Shown here in pieces: positions 42,186 to 51,122 of a stretch of 64,000 bases of DNA. A program made the position numbers and the translations under genes. Position 1 is the first letter of the stretch. Every line of letters starts with the position of its first letter. Under the pieces are notes generated by a model, which did no database searches, was not told the origin of the DNA, and saw nothing but the letters and a program-made list of their open reading frames with translations. Source of the stretch: Brevibacillus sp. DP1.3A (lineage in GTDB: Bacteria > Bacillota > Bacilli > Brevibacillales > Brevibacillaceae); contig NZ_CP085876.1 of the NCBI RefSeq assembly GCF_013284245.2, forward strand, positions 458,501 to 522,500. Direction: 5' to 3'.

Positions 42186-43907
42186 ATGGCCAAAAAGCTG
42201 CCCAAGGTTGACGTCGTGATCGTGGGGGTGGGCTGGGGAGGAGGCATTATTGCTTCTGAGCTAACCAAGCAAGGTTTGACAGTAGTGGGTCTAGAGCGAG
42301 GCAAGGAGCGCAAAACGGAAGACTACTTCATGGTACACGATGAATTGCGTTACGCTCTTCGTTACGAGATGATGCAAGATTTGTCCAAGGAAACGATTAC
42401 GTTCCGCAGTCAAATGAACGTTCGCGCGCTTCCCATGCGGTCATACGGTTCCTTTTTGATCGGGACAGGACTCGGGGGAGCTGGTATCCACTGGAACGGA
42501 CAGACCTTCCGCTTCCTGCCGTATGATTTCGAAATTCGCTCCAAGACGATTGAACGGTATGGGGCAAAGAAAATTCCAGAGGGAATGACGATCCAGGATT
42601 GGGGCATTACCTACGATCAACTGGAGCCATACTTCGATAAGTTTGAAAAGATGGCGGGAATCGCAGGCGAGGAGAATCCATTGGGGGGAAAACGCTCCGG
42701 TCCTTATCCGGTACCTCCGATGCGTACTACACCGAGTATGAAAATGTTTGCGGATGCGGCGAAAAAGAAAAACCTGCATCCATACATCCTTCCATCAGCA
42801 AATCTCTCGCAAGCGTATACCAATCCAGACGGGGTGGCTCGGGCAGCTTGTCAGTACTGTGGCTTCTGTGAAAGGTTTGGTTGCGAGTACGGAGCAAAAG
42901 CCGATCCAGTGGTGACGGTGATCCCGGTAGCGAAGAAGACAGGGAAGTTTGAAATTCGCACGCATTCCCATGTCCGCAGAATTTTACATACAGGGAACAA
43001 GGCGACAGGCGTCTTGTATACGGATGTCACGACAGGGGAGGAATTCGAACAGCCCGCCGATATTGTGGTGATGACCAGTTATGTATTCAACAACGCGCGA
43101 ATCTTGCTCATGTCCAAGCTGGGGAAACCGTATGATCCAGCAACGGGAAAAGGCGTAATCGGAAAAAACTACGCCTACCAGGTCATGAGAGGAGGCGCGG
43201 TCGGCTTCTTCGACGACAAGGAGTTTAACAATTTTGCAGGCGCAGGCTCGTTGGGAATGTGTTTGGATGACTACAATGGTGATAACTTCGATCACGCCGA
43301 TTTGAAATTTATCCATGGGGCGAATATCGCTGTCACACAAACCGGCTTCCGACCAATCGGGACGAACAAGGTGCCACCGGAAACGCCTAGCTGGGGCAAG
43401 GATTTCAAGGCTGCATCGATCAAATATACGAATCGGTTCATATCCGTAGGCGCCCAAGGAGCTTCGATGCCATTTCGACAGCATTTCCTTGATCTGGACC
43501 CGACATACAAGGACGCATTTGGTGATCCGTTGATGCGTATTACGTATGATTTCGTCGATCAGGACAGGGAGCTGGCGGCTTTTTGTGCAGATAAGTGCGC
43601 GGAAATTGTGAAAGAAATGGGTGCGAACGAGAAGCTCGAAATCAACCGCAAGCTCGGACCTTACGATATCACACCATACCAATCGACGCACAATACAGGT
43701 GGCGTCATCATGGGAGCCTCTCCAGAAACGTCGGCAGTTAACAACTACTTGCAGATGTGGGATGCGGAGAACGTATTTGTCGTCGGTGCTTCTGCCTTTG
43801 CGCACAATAGCGGCTACAACCCGACAGGAACGATGGGTGCTCTCTCCTATCGAGCAGCAGAAGGCATTTTGAAATACAGGAAAAGCGCTGGCGGCATGCT
43901 CGTATAA
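42186..43907 (+). CDS. GMC-family oxidoreductase (gluconate/sorbitol dehydrogenase flavoprotein)
   Basis: A 573-residue flavoprotein with N-terminal FAD motif VGVGWGGGIIASEL (about 13-26), the GTGLGGAGIHWNGQTFRFLPYDFE region, a Cys-rich QYCGFCERFGCEYGAK segment (about 222-237) likely for an Fe-S or electron-transfer site, and the GMC C-terminus FAHNSGYNPTGTMGALSYRAAEGI. Oxidises a sugar, sugar acid or polyol outside the membrane. It has no signal of its own, so it should be exported with the Tat-tagged small subunit. The electron acceptor is unclear because no cytochrome gene is linked. Confidence 0.85.
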   Translation: MAKKLPKVDVVIVGVGWGGGIIASELTKQGLTVVGLERGKERKTEDYFMVHDELRYALRYEMMQDLSKETITFRSQMNVRALPMRSYGSFLIGTGLGGAGIHWNGQTFRFLPYDFEIRSKTIERYGAKKIPEGMTIQDWGITYDQLEPYFDKFEKMAGIAGEENPLGGKRSGPYPVPPMRTTPSMKMFADAAKKKNLHPYILPSANLSQAYTNPDGVARAACQYCGFCERFGCEYGAKADPVVTVIPVAKKTGKFEIRTHSHVRRILHTGNKATGVLYTDVTTGEEFEQPADIVVMTSYVFNNARILLMSKLGKPYDPATGKGVIGKNYAYQVMRGGAVGFFDDKEFNNFAGAGSLGMCLDDYNGDNFDHADLKFIHGANIAVTQTGFRPIGTNKVPPETPSWGKDFKAASIKYTNRFISVGAQGASMPFRQHFLDLDPTYKDAFGDPLMRITYDFVDQDRELAAFCADKCAEIVKEMGANEKLEINRKLGPYDITPYQSTHNTGGVIMGASPETSAVNNYLQMWDAENVFVVGASAFAHNSGYNPTGTMGALSYRAAEGILKYRKSAGGMLV

Positions 43908-43950
43908 GCTGTTTTTTTAGTTATGCAAAACACAATTGCAACTATGCGAA

Positions 43951-43979
43951 AAGTCGTTAGGGCAACTAACGGCTTTTTT
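43951..43979 (+). terminator. Intrinsic terminator of the GMC dehydrogenase operon
   Basis: AAGTCGTTAG pairs with CTAACGGCTT (one G-T pair), then TTTTTG. Confidence 0.85.
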
Positions 43980-44001
43980 GGCGTGGATCTGAAAAAGTTC
44001 A

Positions 44002-44033
44002 TTTGCACGATTGCGAATGTCTATGAGTGCAAA
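44002..44033. promoter_or_regulatory. Candidate upstream activating sequence for a sigma-54 activator
   Basis: TTTGCAC (44002-44008) and GTGCAAA (44027-44033) form perfect 7-bp arms; TTGCGAA lies between. Further TGCAAA/TTGCAA/TGCGAA half-sites occur at 43923-43950. Positioned about 40-70 bp ahead of the -24/-12 promoter, as enhancer sites often are. Confidence 0.5.
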
Positions 44034-44068
44034 AAGCGAAAAGCACTGGAATGATGCGGTTTCTCATC

Positions 44069-44085
44069 TTGGCATGTTCCTTGCT
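44069..44085 (+). promoter_or_regulatory. Sigma-54 (-24/-12) promoter
   Basis: TTGGCATGTTCCTTGCT: GG (44071-44072) and GC (44083-44084) are separated by exactly 10 bases, close to the consensus TGGCAC-N5-TTGC. It drives the PLP lyase gene, and the downstream gene encodes a sigma-54 activator. Confidence 0.78.
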
Positions 44086-44127
44086 ACATGCTTTGGTAAC
44101 AGCAAAATCCAAAGGGAGAGACGAGAA

Positions 44128-45336
44128 ATGACGACAAACAAGTGGAAGATGGACACCTCCATTATTCATACCGCACAAACGCCTTGCCAAAAAACAGGAG
44201 CAGTTGTATCCGCGGTGGTGCCCGCTGTGGCCTACGCGTTTCCAGATGCAGACTCCGCAGCGGCGTGCGTGGCTGGCGAGCGGGAAGGAACATACTACGG
44301 AAGATACGGCAACCCTACCATCACCACCTTGGAGCAAAAAATCGCCGCATTGGAAAATGGCGAAGCTGCCTTGGGCGTAAGCAGTGGGATGGCAGCTATT
44401 TCTGGAGCTTTGCTCGCCTTTTTGAAGCAGGGTGATCATGTCGTGTGTACGCGAGATGTGTACGGGGGGAGCTACAAGTTTCTTACAACGATGGCCCCAC
44501 GTTATGGCATTGCGACAGACTTCGTCGATTGCACTGATTTGCAGGCTGTCGAGAGAGCTTTTTTGCCGAACACAAAAGTTCTGTACATCGAAACACCCTC
44601 GAACCCGTGTCTGACTGTTTTAGATATCTCGGCGTTGTCACGTTTGGCGCACGCACATGGCATTGTAGTAATCGTCGACAATACCTTCTTAACGCCGTAT
44701 TTGCAGCGACCACTTGAGCTAGGGGCGGATGTCGTCGTGCATAGCGCCACCAAATATTTGAACGGACATGGCGATGTCATCGCGGGCTTCATCGTCGGGA
44801 AGCAGGAACATATCCAATTCATGCGCAAAAACGTCATGGGAGACTTGGGACAAAATTTGAATGCTTGGGATGCTTTCTTGATCTTACGTGGGCTGAAAAC
44901 GCTCGGCTTGCGTGTCAGACAGCATGGGAAAAACGCGCAGGCAGTGGCGGAGTTTTTGGCGCAGCACCCTGCAATCTCGCACGTCTACTACCCTGGTCTG
45001 CCTTCGCATCCACAGTATGAGCTGGCTAAACGGCAAATGGCCGGAATGGGCGGGATCGTTTCCTTTGAAGTAAAGGGCGGCTATGAGGCAGCCAAATCTT
45101 TCATTAACGCTCTGCACTTGGCTATGATATCGTTTAGTTTAGGAGATCCCGAGACACTGGTACAGCATCCTGCCTCGATGACGCATTCCTCGATTCCTGC
45201 CTCTGAGCGGATCAAGTTCAACATTACGGACGGTCTGATTCGCTTATCGACTGGCTTGGAGGATGTGGAGGATATCATCGTGGATTTGGAGCAGGCGCTA
45301 GCTAGCCTGCCAATGGCGGCAGCGTCTAGGGGATAA
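44128..45336 (+). CDS. Cys/Met-metabolism PLP lyase (methionine gamma-lyase/cystathionine gamma-lyase type)
   Basis: A 402-residue fold-type I PLP enzyme. The PLP lysine is Lys209 in HSATKYLNGHGD; EGTYYGRYGNPT, VSSGMAAISGALLAFLKQGDHVV and the late PETLVQHPASMTHSS are standard family motifs. ATG 44128 follows AAAGGGAGAG. A sigma-54 promoter lies at 44069 and a sigma-54 activator follows 26 bp downstream, so it is an inducible catabolic enzyme, more likely a lyase breaking methionine, cystathionine or a related sulfur amino acid than a biosynthetic synthase. Specificity is not settled. Confidence 0.86.
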   Translation: MTTNKWKMDTSIIHTAQTPCQKTGAVVSAVVPAVAYAFPDADSAAACVAGEREGTYYGRYGNPTITTLEQKIAALENGEAALGVSSGMAAISGALLAFLKQGDHVVCTRDVYGGSYKFLTTMAPRYGIATDFVDCTDLQAVERAFLPNTKVLYIETPSNPCLTVLDISALSRLAHAHGIVVIVDNTFLTPYLQRPLELGADVVVHSATKYLNGHGDVIAGFIVGKQEHIQFMRKNVMGDLGQNLNAWDAFLILRGLKTLGLRVRQHGKNAQAVAEFLAQHPAISHVYYPGLPSHPQYELAKRQMAGMGGIVSFEVKGGYEAAKSFINALHLAMISFSLGDPETLVQHPASMTHSSIPASERIKFNITDGLIRLSTGLEDVEDIIVDLEQALASLPMAAASRG

Positions 45337-45362
45337 AGGAACGTGAAACTGGAGGATTGGGC

Positions 45363-46817
45363 ATGACAGAGTTTTCCCGGATTGAGGATTTCATTCAATC
45401 GTACGCCGACAATATTTCCAAGGTACTGGGACTCGATGTCACCATCCTGGATGAACAAGGGATACGTGTGAGCGGAACCGGCTACTATCAGGAGTTGATT
45501 GGATTGCCTGCGCCGGAGGGATCGTTTTTCCGAATGATCCTGCAAACCGGACAGCCGGGAATGATTTTTGACATGAAAAAGAACGAGTCGGAGTGCGGCA
45601 ATTGCAAGTTTTTGCAGCAATGCCGAGAGCTGGCGACGATTGGATTTCCGGTGCACAAACGGGAGAAGACGGTAGGGGTCATCGGAATTATCGGCTTTTC
45701 CCCCGAGCAAAAAGAAAAAATGCTGCACCATTCGGAAAAATGGATGCCGTTTTTGCAGCATACAAGCTCCTTGATTGAGCACAAGCTGCTAGAGCTGGAT
45801 GCGGAACGGGAGAAGAGTTGTAACATTCAAGAGGAAATGCCGCAGGCCTCGGTTCATCCGGTGTATTTCGCCCAGCTGATTGGGGCAGAATCAGGCTTGC
45901 GCGATGTGATTGCCAAAGCGAAAAAAGTGACGAACAGCATTTCCACTGTCTTGATCCGGGGCGAGAGCGGAACGGGCAAGGAGCTGTTGGCAAAAGCCAT
46001 TCACTGCGAGAGTGGGCGCAGCAGACAGCCATTTGTGGCAATCAATTGCGCGGCGATTCCCGAGACCTTGTTAGAAAGCGAGTTGTTCGGGTACGAAGGC
46101 GGTGCATTCACGGGCTCCAGACGCGAAGGGAAGCCGGGGAAATTTGAATTGGCCCACAAGGGAACGATTTTTCTGGACGAAGTAGGAGATATTCCGTTGT
46201 CCCTCCAGCCCAAGCTGTTGCGCGTCCTACAGGAGAAAACAGTAGATCGGGTAGGCGGCGTAAAAACGCTGGGTGTCGATGTACGTGTCATTGCGGCTAC
46301 ACACAGAGATTTGGAGAGCATGGTCAGGGAAGGGACATTTCGCGAGGATTTGTATTATCGACTCAACGTCATTCCCTTGCGGTTAAAGCCGTTACGTGAA
46401 CGCACGGCGGATATCGCGCTTTACCTGAAGCATTTTCTGTATCGGTACGGGACATTGCTGCAAAAAGGCAGGCTGGAGCTCGAAGCCCAACTCGTCCAAC
46501 GACTACAGGCATACGAGTGGCCGGGAAATATTCGTCAGCTGGAAAATGCCGTCGAGTATATGGTCAACATGGTGGAGGGGCAAGTCATCGGCAACGAGGA
46601 GCTTCCTGAGTATTTGTTGTTCGAGGATGAACCGACGACAGTAGGCAGCGATTTGGGATTGGAAAAGCTGGTGGCAGATTATGAACGCTCCATTCTCCAG
46701 CGCTACTTGAACGCAGGCAAGTATAGACAGGACAAAGCCGCGATTGCCAATGAGCTGCAAATCAGCTTGTCGACCTTGTACCGGAAGATGGAGAAGTACG
46801 GATTGGAAAAAGGATAG
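45363..46817 (+). CDS. Sigma-54-dependent enhancer-binding activator
   Basis: A 484-residue regulator: N-terminal sensor domain (residues 1-135) with a cysteine cluster C78-x2-C81-x5-C87 (ECGNCKFLQQC), an AAA+ domain (about 165-395; Walker A GESGTGKE, sigma-54 contact GAFTGS, FLDEVGDIPLSLQPKLLRVLQ) and a C-terminal Fis-type helix-turn-helix (about 445-480). The sensor resembles sugar-diacid/PocR-like ligand domains and its cysteines could bind a metal or sense redox. ATG 45363 follows GGAGG. It most likely activates the upstream lyase gene through the 44069 promoter. Confidence 0.86.
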   Translation: MTEFSRIEDFIQSYADNISKVLGLDVTILDEQGIRVSGTGYYQELIGLPAPEGSFFRMILQTGQPGMIFDMKKNESECGNCKFLQQCRELATIGFPVHKREKTVGVIGIIGFSPEQKEKMLHHSEKWMPFLQHTSSLIEHKLLELDAEREKSCNIQEEMPQASVHPVYFAQLIGAESGLRDVIAKAKKVTNSISTVLIRGESGTGKELLAKAIHCESGRSRQPFVAINCAAIPETLLESELFGYEGGAFTGSRREGKPGKFELAHKGTIFLDEVGDIPLSLQPKLLRVLQEKTVDRVGGVKTLGVDVRVIAATHRDLESMVREGTFREDLYYRLNVIPLRLKPLRERTADIALYLKHFLYRYGTLLQKGRLELEAQLVQRLQAYEWPGNIRQLENAVEYMVNMVEGQVIGNEELPEYLLFEDEPTTVGSDLGLEKLVADYERSILQRYLNAGKYRQDKAAIANELQISLSTLYRKMEKYGLEKG

Positions 46818-46827
46818 AGGGAAAATA

Positions 46828-46880
46828 AAAAACCAGCCTGGATTGATCGGAGTTTTCCGAGGTCCGGGCTGGTTTGTTTG
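46828..46880. terminator. Bidirectional intrinsic terminator
   Basis: AAACCAGCC-t-GGA pairs with TCC-g-GGCTGGTTT across a ~20-base loop, between convergent genes, with A/T-rich flanks on both sides. Confidence 0.75.
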
Positions 46881-46883
46881 TAT

Positions 46884-47207
46884 TTACGAAGACTGCGGTT
46901 CTTTTTTCGCTTTCAGCTCGTAATGGCCGGTATTGCCGCTAATGTACCACTCAGGAGTTTTTTCTTCGCGCGCTTCGCGGTGACCTGCCAGATGAACATC
47001 ACTCAGCTCCCACTGCTTCCACGCTTCTTTTGATTCCCAGCGGATTATGACGACTACTTCTTCTTCACCTTTGCGTGGCTTCTGTACCAGCACGCTCAAA
47101 TCTACAAAACCAGGAGCCTTCTCAACAGCACCAGGCTCGCTAAAGCCTTGTACGATTTTGTCAGAATGACCTTCCTGGACGACGTATGTTTTTATTTCCA
47201 TCATCAT
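46884..47207 (-). CDS. Antibiotic-biosynthesis-monooxygenase-fold protein (IsdG/HmoA-like)
   Basis: A 108-residue dimeric alpha-beta barrel (ABM) protein. The spacing of EKAPGFVDLSVL, IIRWESKEAWKQW and DVHLAGHRE is close to IsdG/HmoB haem-degrading monooxygenases, including Trp and His positions. The Asn that IsdG enzymes need near the N-terminus appears replaced by Lys (MEIKTYVVQEG), so haem degradation is doubtful. ATG 47207 has AAGGAG 12 bases ahead. Single gene. Alternative: an ABM protein with another role. Confidence 0.7.
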   Translation of the reverse strand: MMMEIKTYVVQEGHSDKIVQGFSEPGAVEKAPGFVDLSVLVQKPRKGEEEVVVIIRWESKEAWKQWELSDVHLAGHREAREEKTPEWYISGNTGHYELKAKKEPQSS

Positions 47208-47283
47208 GAAGTGCGACACTCCTTATATACCATTTCCCTACTTTTCCATATTATTGAGAAATATTATCATTGTCAACCAGATA

Positions 47284-48177
47284 TTAGCAAATGGTAGGAC
47301 GATCGAGAGCTTCGTTTTCACGTGGGACTTTTTCTTTCTTGGGGGCAGAGAAAATATCAATACCACGTTCGAGCAAGATTTCTACCGCCTCGCGAACAGG
47401 GAGAAGTGGCAATTGCATTTCATCGGCTACGGCAGCTTCTATATCAGAGACAGTGTGGAGTGGTGTTATCTGGTCTGTGCCATCTGAATAACCGATGTGG
47501 AGAGTGTTGTTTTTGAGGACCACGAAGCGATCTTGCTCTAGCTGAAAACGATGAATGTGAAGTCGATTCAAAAATAAGGCGTCTGGTAAAAAAGAGGAGC
47601 GGATGACTTCCGACAAGTCGGACAGTTCTTTTCGTTCATTCGGATGAAAATCCCACGGAGGAATTGCCACTTTTCCGTTTTCATACCGCGTAAAGCGATA
47701 GTGTTCAGGATGATCGGGACTTTTGGTCAATTCCATCGAAACAGTGCCAAAAGGCCTGGAATGGTTCCCGTCTTCCAGAAAATGAATCGGCTCAAAGATA
47801 GGAGCGGTAGCCCCCGTATCCACATAGACGGGTGTCTCTCCTGTGTTCGGACCGTCGATCAGGATGGCAGTATGTCCACCGCCTGGCAAGATGAGGTGAC
47901 CGAAGAAGCCAAGGGAGCGAAGTAGCGCGAGAAAGCTGTGATTAGTGGTATAGCATGTGCCGCCAAAATGATGGTGGATCGCATTGTGCACATATTCCTC
48001 AGGGGTCGGTGCCACATGTTTTCCGTCACGGAAGAAGAGCAGCTTGCTTACATTTTCATAAGGGAAGGTCTGCAGATGCGCGCGACAGAGCTCACTAAGA
48101 TAAGAGAGGTTAGGAGACTTGTGATCTAGCTGTAAACGTTGAAGGTATAAACTCGCCCAGTTCGGTAAGGTAGACAT
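47284..48177 (-). CDS. Arylamine N-acetyltransferase
   Basis: A 297-residue NAT with the catalytic triad visible: Cys75 (FGGTCYTTNHSF), His102 (GGGHTAIL) and Asp120 (YVDTGATAPIF). The enzyme moves acetyl from acetyl-CoA to arylamines or hydrazines. ATG 48177 has AAGGAG 12 bases ahead; TTG 48183 is nearer the site and possible. Single gene. No pathway genes adjoin it, so a detoxifying role is likely. Confidence 0.87.
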   Translation of the reverse strand: MSTLPNWASLYLQRLQLDHKSPNLSYLSELCRAHLQTFPYENVSKLLFFRDGKHVAPTPEEYVHNAIHHHFGGTCYTTNHSFLALLRSLGFFGHLILPGGGHTAILIDGPNTGETPVYVDTGATAPIFEPIHFLEDGNHSRPFGTVSMELTKSPDHPEHYRFTRYENGKVAIPPWDFHPNERKELSDLSEVIRSSFLPDALFLNRLHIHRFQLEQDRFVVLKNNTLHIGYSDGTDQITPLHTVSDIEAAVADEMQLPLLPVREAVEILLERGIDIFSAPKKEKVPRENEALDRPTIC

Positions 48178-48295
48178 AAACAAGTTCACTCCTTATATAA
48201 AATAAATAGTAAATAAAAATGTCTGTTAAGTTTCGGTAGGGAGATCTTATCACATGGGACAAGTGGTGATCAATCTAAATTTTTCCAGAAAATAA

Positions 48296-48326
48296 AAAAG
48301 GCACCGGAAGGATATCCTCCGGTGCT
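48296..48326 (-). terminator. Intrinsic terminator
   Basis: On the minus strand GCACCGGAGGA pairs with TCCTTCCGGTGC (wobble), then CTTTTTTATTTT. Ends the copper-amine-oxidase-like gene transcript. Confidence 0.85.
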
Positions 48327-48380
48327 AGCGGGTCCCTAGTCCGCTGTCTTTTTCGTACGAATAGATAAGTGCAGAAGAAA

Positions 48381-48896
48381 TTATAACAACGACTTAATTT
48401 CCCCGGTATTCGGGTTCACTACGAACCAGCCATACGTACTGGTGTAGCTGTCGCCAGATTGGAAGTTGTTTACGACTGTTTGGTACACCTGAATGACATA
48501 GTGACCTTTTTCGTCGTCGTGAGCGTACTCGACTACATGTGTCGGCGAGAGTTTGCCAGCGAATTTCTTTTTCACCAGCTCGATCGCTTCCATTTTGGAG
48601 TACATTTTTGCTGTTGGAATTTTACCGATGAAAATCGATTTGGTTCTCGCGTCGTAAATGACCGGTTTGTTCAGGTTCTCTGCTACGAAGCGGATTGGCA
48701 CATAGACGGAGTTTTTGTACATGATGCCTTGTACGTCGCTGCTTGGTGATTTCGGCAACCCGTCAAAGTAGTAGGTGAACGGTGTTTTCATTCCTTCTTC
48801 CGCGTCTGGAAAAGCGGGTGCTGCAATGGCAATTCCGGAAAAGAGCACCGAACCTACAACAATGCCCCCTAAAAATGACTTGATGTCCCATTTCAT
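48381..48896 (-). CDS. Secreted copper-amine-oxidase N-terminal-like protein
   Basis: A 171-residue secreted protein with signal peptide (about 1-25, ending GIAIAAPA), then a domain like the Cu_amine_oxidN1 wall-associated module (VQGIMYKNSVYVPIRFVAENLNKPVIYDARTKSIFIG) and a PepSY-like C-terminal half (KMEAIELVKKKFAGK; YGWFVVNPNTGEIKSLL). These modules occur in Gram-positive cell-surface proteins and have no enzymatic residues. ATG 48896 has AAAGGGAGAGG ahead. Single gene. Confidence 0.75.
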   Translation of the reverse strand: MKWDIKSFLGGIVVGSVLFSGIAIAAPAFPDAEEGMKTPFTYYFDGLPKSPSSDVQGIMYKNSVYVPIRFVAENLNKPVIYDARTKSIFIGKIPTAKMYSKMEAIELVKKKFAGKLSPTHVVEYAHDDEKGHYVIQVYQTVVNNFQSGDSYTSTYGWFVVNPNTGEIKSLL

Positions 48897-49119
48897 GATG
48901 TGAAACCCTCTCCCTTTCTCTTTTGTCTAAATCTTCCCAGCAATCATTATGTCAAAGATCATAGGATAAAAGCTATCAAACGAGGGTACTAGGAAACAAA
49001 GACTAGGAATCATGAGAAAGATAGGACTAAATCAGAATGGTCCTAGTTCTCGAATCAGTGGTTCAGTGATTGAAAGGTTTGTGGTAAGGTAGAAAAAAAC
49101 AGCGGACAAGGTGAGGAAC

Positions 49120-49809
49120 ATGACTACCATATTGCAAAATGACTGGGCCCCCGTATTGGCCGATGAATTCGAGAAGTCCTATTATGTAAAGCTTCGTCAG
49201 ACGTTGAAGGAAGAGTATCAGACGCAGACAATCTACCCAGATATGTATCATATATTCACAGCGCTGCACCTGACTGAATATCAGAATGCAAAGGTTGTAA
49301 TTTTGGGGCAGGATCCGTATCACGGACCGGGACAAGCACATGGATTGAGCTTTTCGGTCAAGCCGGGAATCAAGCCTCCGCCGTCTCTGGTCAACATTTA
49401 CAAAGAGTTGAAAAGCGATGTCGGTTTTGAAATTCCCCAGCATGGTTACCTGAACCATTGGGCAAAGCAAGGCGTCATGATGCTGAACACCGTTCTGACG
49501 GTTCGTCGCGGCACTCCGAATTCGCACAAGGACATTGGGTGGGAGACGTTTACGGATCGAATTATTCATTTGTTGAACGACCGGGAGACTCCACTCGTTT
49601 TCATCCTGTGGGGAAAGCATGCGCAGGAGAAGGCGGCATTCATTGATCGAAACAAGCATTTCGTCATCGCCTCCCCGCATCCGAGCCCGTTTTCGGCGAA
49701 TCGCGGCTTTTTTGGCAGTCGTCCTTTTTCGCGGACCAATGAATTTTTGTGTTCGCGCGGGCTTCAAGAGATTGATTGGCAGTTGCCGATGCAGGTAGAG
49801 GAAGAGTAG
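49120..49809 (+). CDS. ung: Uracil-DNA glycosylase
   Basis: A 229-residue family-1 UDG. The water-activating loop [18 protein letters not shown] (catalytic Asp65) and the uracil-binding [13 protein letters not shown] loop are intact. It removes uracil from DNA. ATG 49120 follows AAGGTGAGG. Single gene; a shared terminator follows. Confidence 0.95.
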   Translation: MTTILQNDWAPVLADEFEKSYYVKLRQTLKEEYQTQTIYPDMYHIFTALHLTEYQNAKVVILGQDPYHGPGQAHGLSFSVKPGIKPPPSLVNIYKELKSDVGFEIPQHGYLNHWAKQGVMMLNTVLTVRRGTPNSHKDIGWETFTDRIIHLLNDRETPLVFILWGKHAQEKAAFIDRNKHFVIASPHPSPFSANRGFFGSRPFSRTNEFLCSRGLQEIDWQLPMQVEEE

Positions 49810-49838
49810 TCTGCATTTGATTTGTGCAGGTAAAAGGA

Positions 49839-49888
49839 AAAGGATCTCCATTGTTTTGCATCATGCAAAGGAGATCCTTTCTTTTTCT
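49839..49888. terminator. Bidirectional intrinsic terminator
   Basis: AAAGGATCTCC (49839-49849) pairs with GGAGATCCTTT (49870-49880), with an inner TTTGCAT/ATGCAAA stem and T-rich flanks on both strands. Confidence 0.88.
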
Positions 49889-49893
49889 AACGA

Positions 49894-50535
49894 TTAGTCT
49901 TTGCTTTTGACAACGAGCAGCTTGCCCGTTTGAATCGTGATCGTTCCAGTCTGTTCCGTTAGTAGATTGCTGATGCCAAGCGTGTCACCGATCCGCAGGG
50001 TGGCGTCTTTCAACGGATAGAGGAATCCGGTTAAGGTAATCCCTGTGACTTCCGGTGTAAAAGGCAGCAGAGAGATATGATCAAAATGATTCTGCTCTAT
50101 CGTACTGTGGCGGTCAATCAGACGGATTTCATTGGTCTCATCGAGGATACGGCAGTTGGTGCCCGTCTGCAATGCTTTGTTCAGCAAGTGTACGTTTGCC
50201 AGCATATGGTCAAAACGAGAGCCGAGCACACCGAGCAGCACAATTTCCTCGGGCTGCTGCTCGATTGCCCAAGTAAGGGCCATCTCTGTATCGGTTAAAT
50301 CTTTCATAACGGGATCGCAGGAGGAGACGTGCATACTGTGGCTTTCGATTTCTGCCATTTCCTCGGAGCTGACAGAATCAAAGTCCCCGATCGACAATCT
50401 TGGCACAAGACCGTTGCGAACGAGGAATAAGGCACCTCTGTCAACGCCGACGAGCCAGTCATTTTCGCGAATCTCTTGGATCGCCCAGTTGCCCAGATTG
50501 CCTCCAGCGAATAGTAGGATGCGTGTAGGATTCAT
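49894..50535 (-). CDS. thiN: Thiamine diphosphokinase
   Basis: A 213-residue thiamine pyrophosphokinase. Visible motifs are GVDRGALFLVRNGLVPRLSIGDFDSV, KDLTDTEMAL and GVLGSRFDHMLANVHLL; the C-terminal beta domain binds thiamine. Converts thiamine to thiamine diphosphate with ATP. ATG 50535 follows AAGGTGG. It lies downstream of, and in the same direction as, a ferredoxin gene (33-bp gap). Confidence 0.9.
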   Translation of the reverse strand: MNPTRILLFAGGNLGNWAIQEIRENDWLVGVDRGALFLVRNGLVPRLSIGDFDSVSSEEMAEIESHSMHVSSCDPVMKDLTDTEMALTWAIEQQPEEIVLLGVLGSRFDHMLANVHLLNKALQTGTNCRILDETNEIRLIDRHSTIEQNHFDHISLLPFTPEVTGITLTGFLYPLKDATLRIGDTLGISNLLTEQTGTITIQTGKLLVVKSKD

Positions 50536-50568
50536 GCTACGGCCACCTTTTTCTTTTATAAATATCCT

Positions 50569-50979
50569 CTATGTAGGAATCGAAGATCGAAATGTGCTCT
50601 GACAAGCGAGGCGATAGCCTGTAGCGAGTTTTTCTCCCAGCTTTGCTTTTTCCTGTCCGGTTGGGGTGTCGAGTAATGATGCACCAGCTACGATCTGTAC
50701 ACTGCACTTGCCGCAATGCCCTTGTTGGCATTTGTACGCGATGGGTTGATCTTGCGTGAGCGCAGCTTGTAAAAGTGTCTGAGAGGGAGTGTATCGGACT
50801 GGCATCGTTTGTGAGCGTTGCTTCACCTGTACGAGCTTCTGCTCTGATTTGGGGCGAGCCGGGCTCATTTCTGTTTTTTTCAACGACGTATACGTATGCA
50901 CGGGAACGGGAGCTGGACTCGACATCTGTACGTCAGATCGTCCAGGAATGAGCGAGCCGACCGTAAGCTGTTTGCGCAT
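50569..50979 (-). CDS. 2Fe-2S ferredoxin with N-terminal extension
   Basis: A 136-residue protein. The C-terminal plant-type ferredoxin domain (about 55-130) has cluster cysteines CQQGHCGKC and a fourth Cys in RLACQS. The first ~55 residues are Pro/Ser/Lys-rich, of low complexity and without a signal peptide. Electron-transfer partner unknown. ATG 50979 follows GGGAGG; a shorter form without the extension is possible but no better site is seen. Transcribed with thiN. Confidence 0.82.
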   Translation of the reverse strand: MRKQLTVGSLIPGRSDVQMSSPAPVPVHTYTSLKKTEMSPARPKSEQKLVQVKQRSQTMPVRYTPSQTLLQAALTQDQPIAYKCQQGHCGKCSVQIVAGASLLDTPTGQEKAKLGEKLATGYRLACQSTFRSSIPT

Positions 50980-51122
50980 AGGAACCTCCCGAGTAAGTGA
51001 TTTTTTTCATATTACCATGTCAGGCATGTGGGTGACAAAGCTAGAGAAAGTGCATGGAGATGATTGAATTTTTAGATTTTATCGATTAAAATAATTTTAT
51101 CAAAAACTAGGAAGGTGATACC

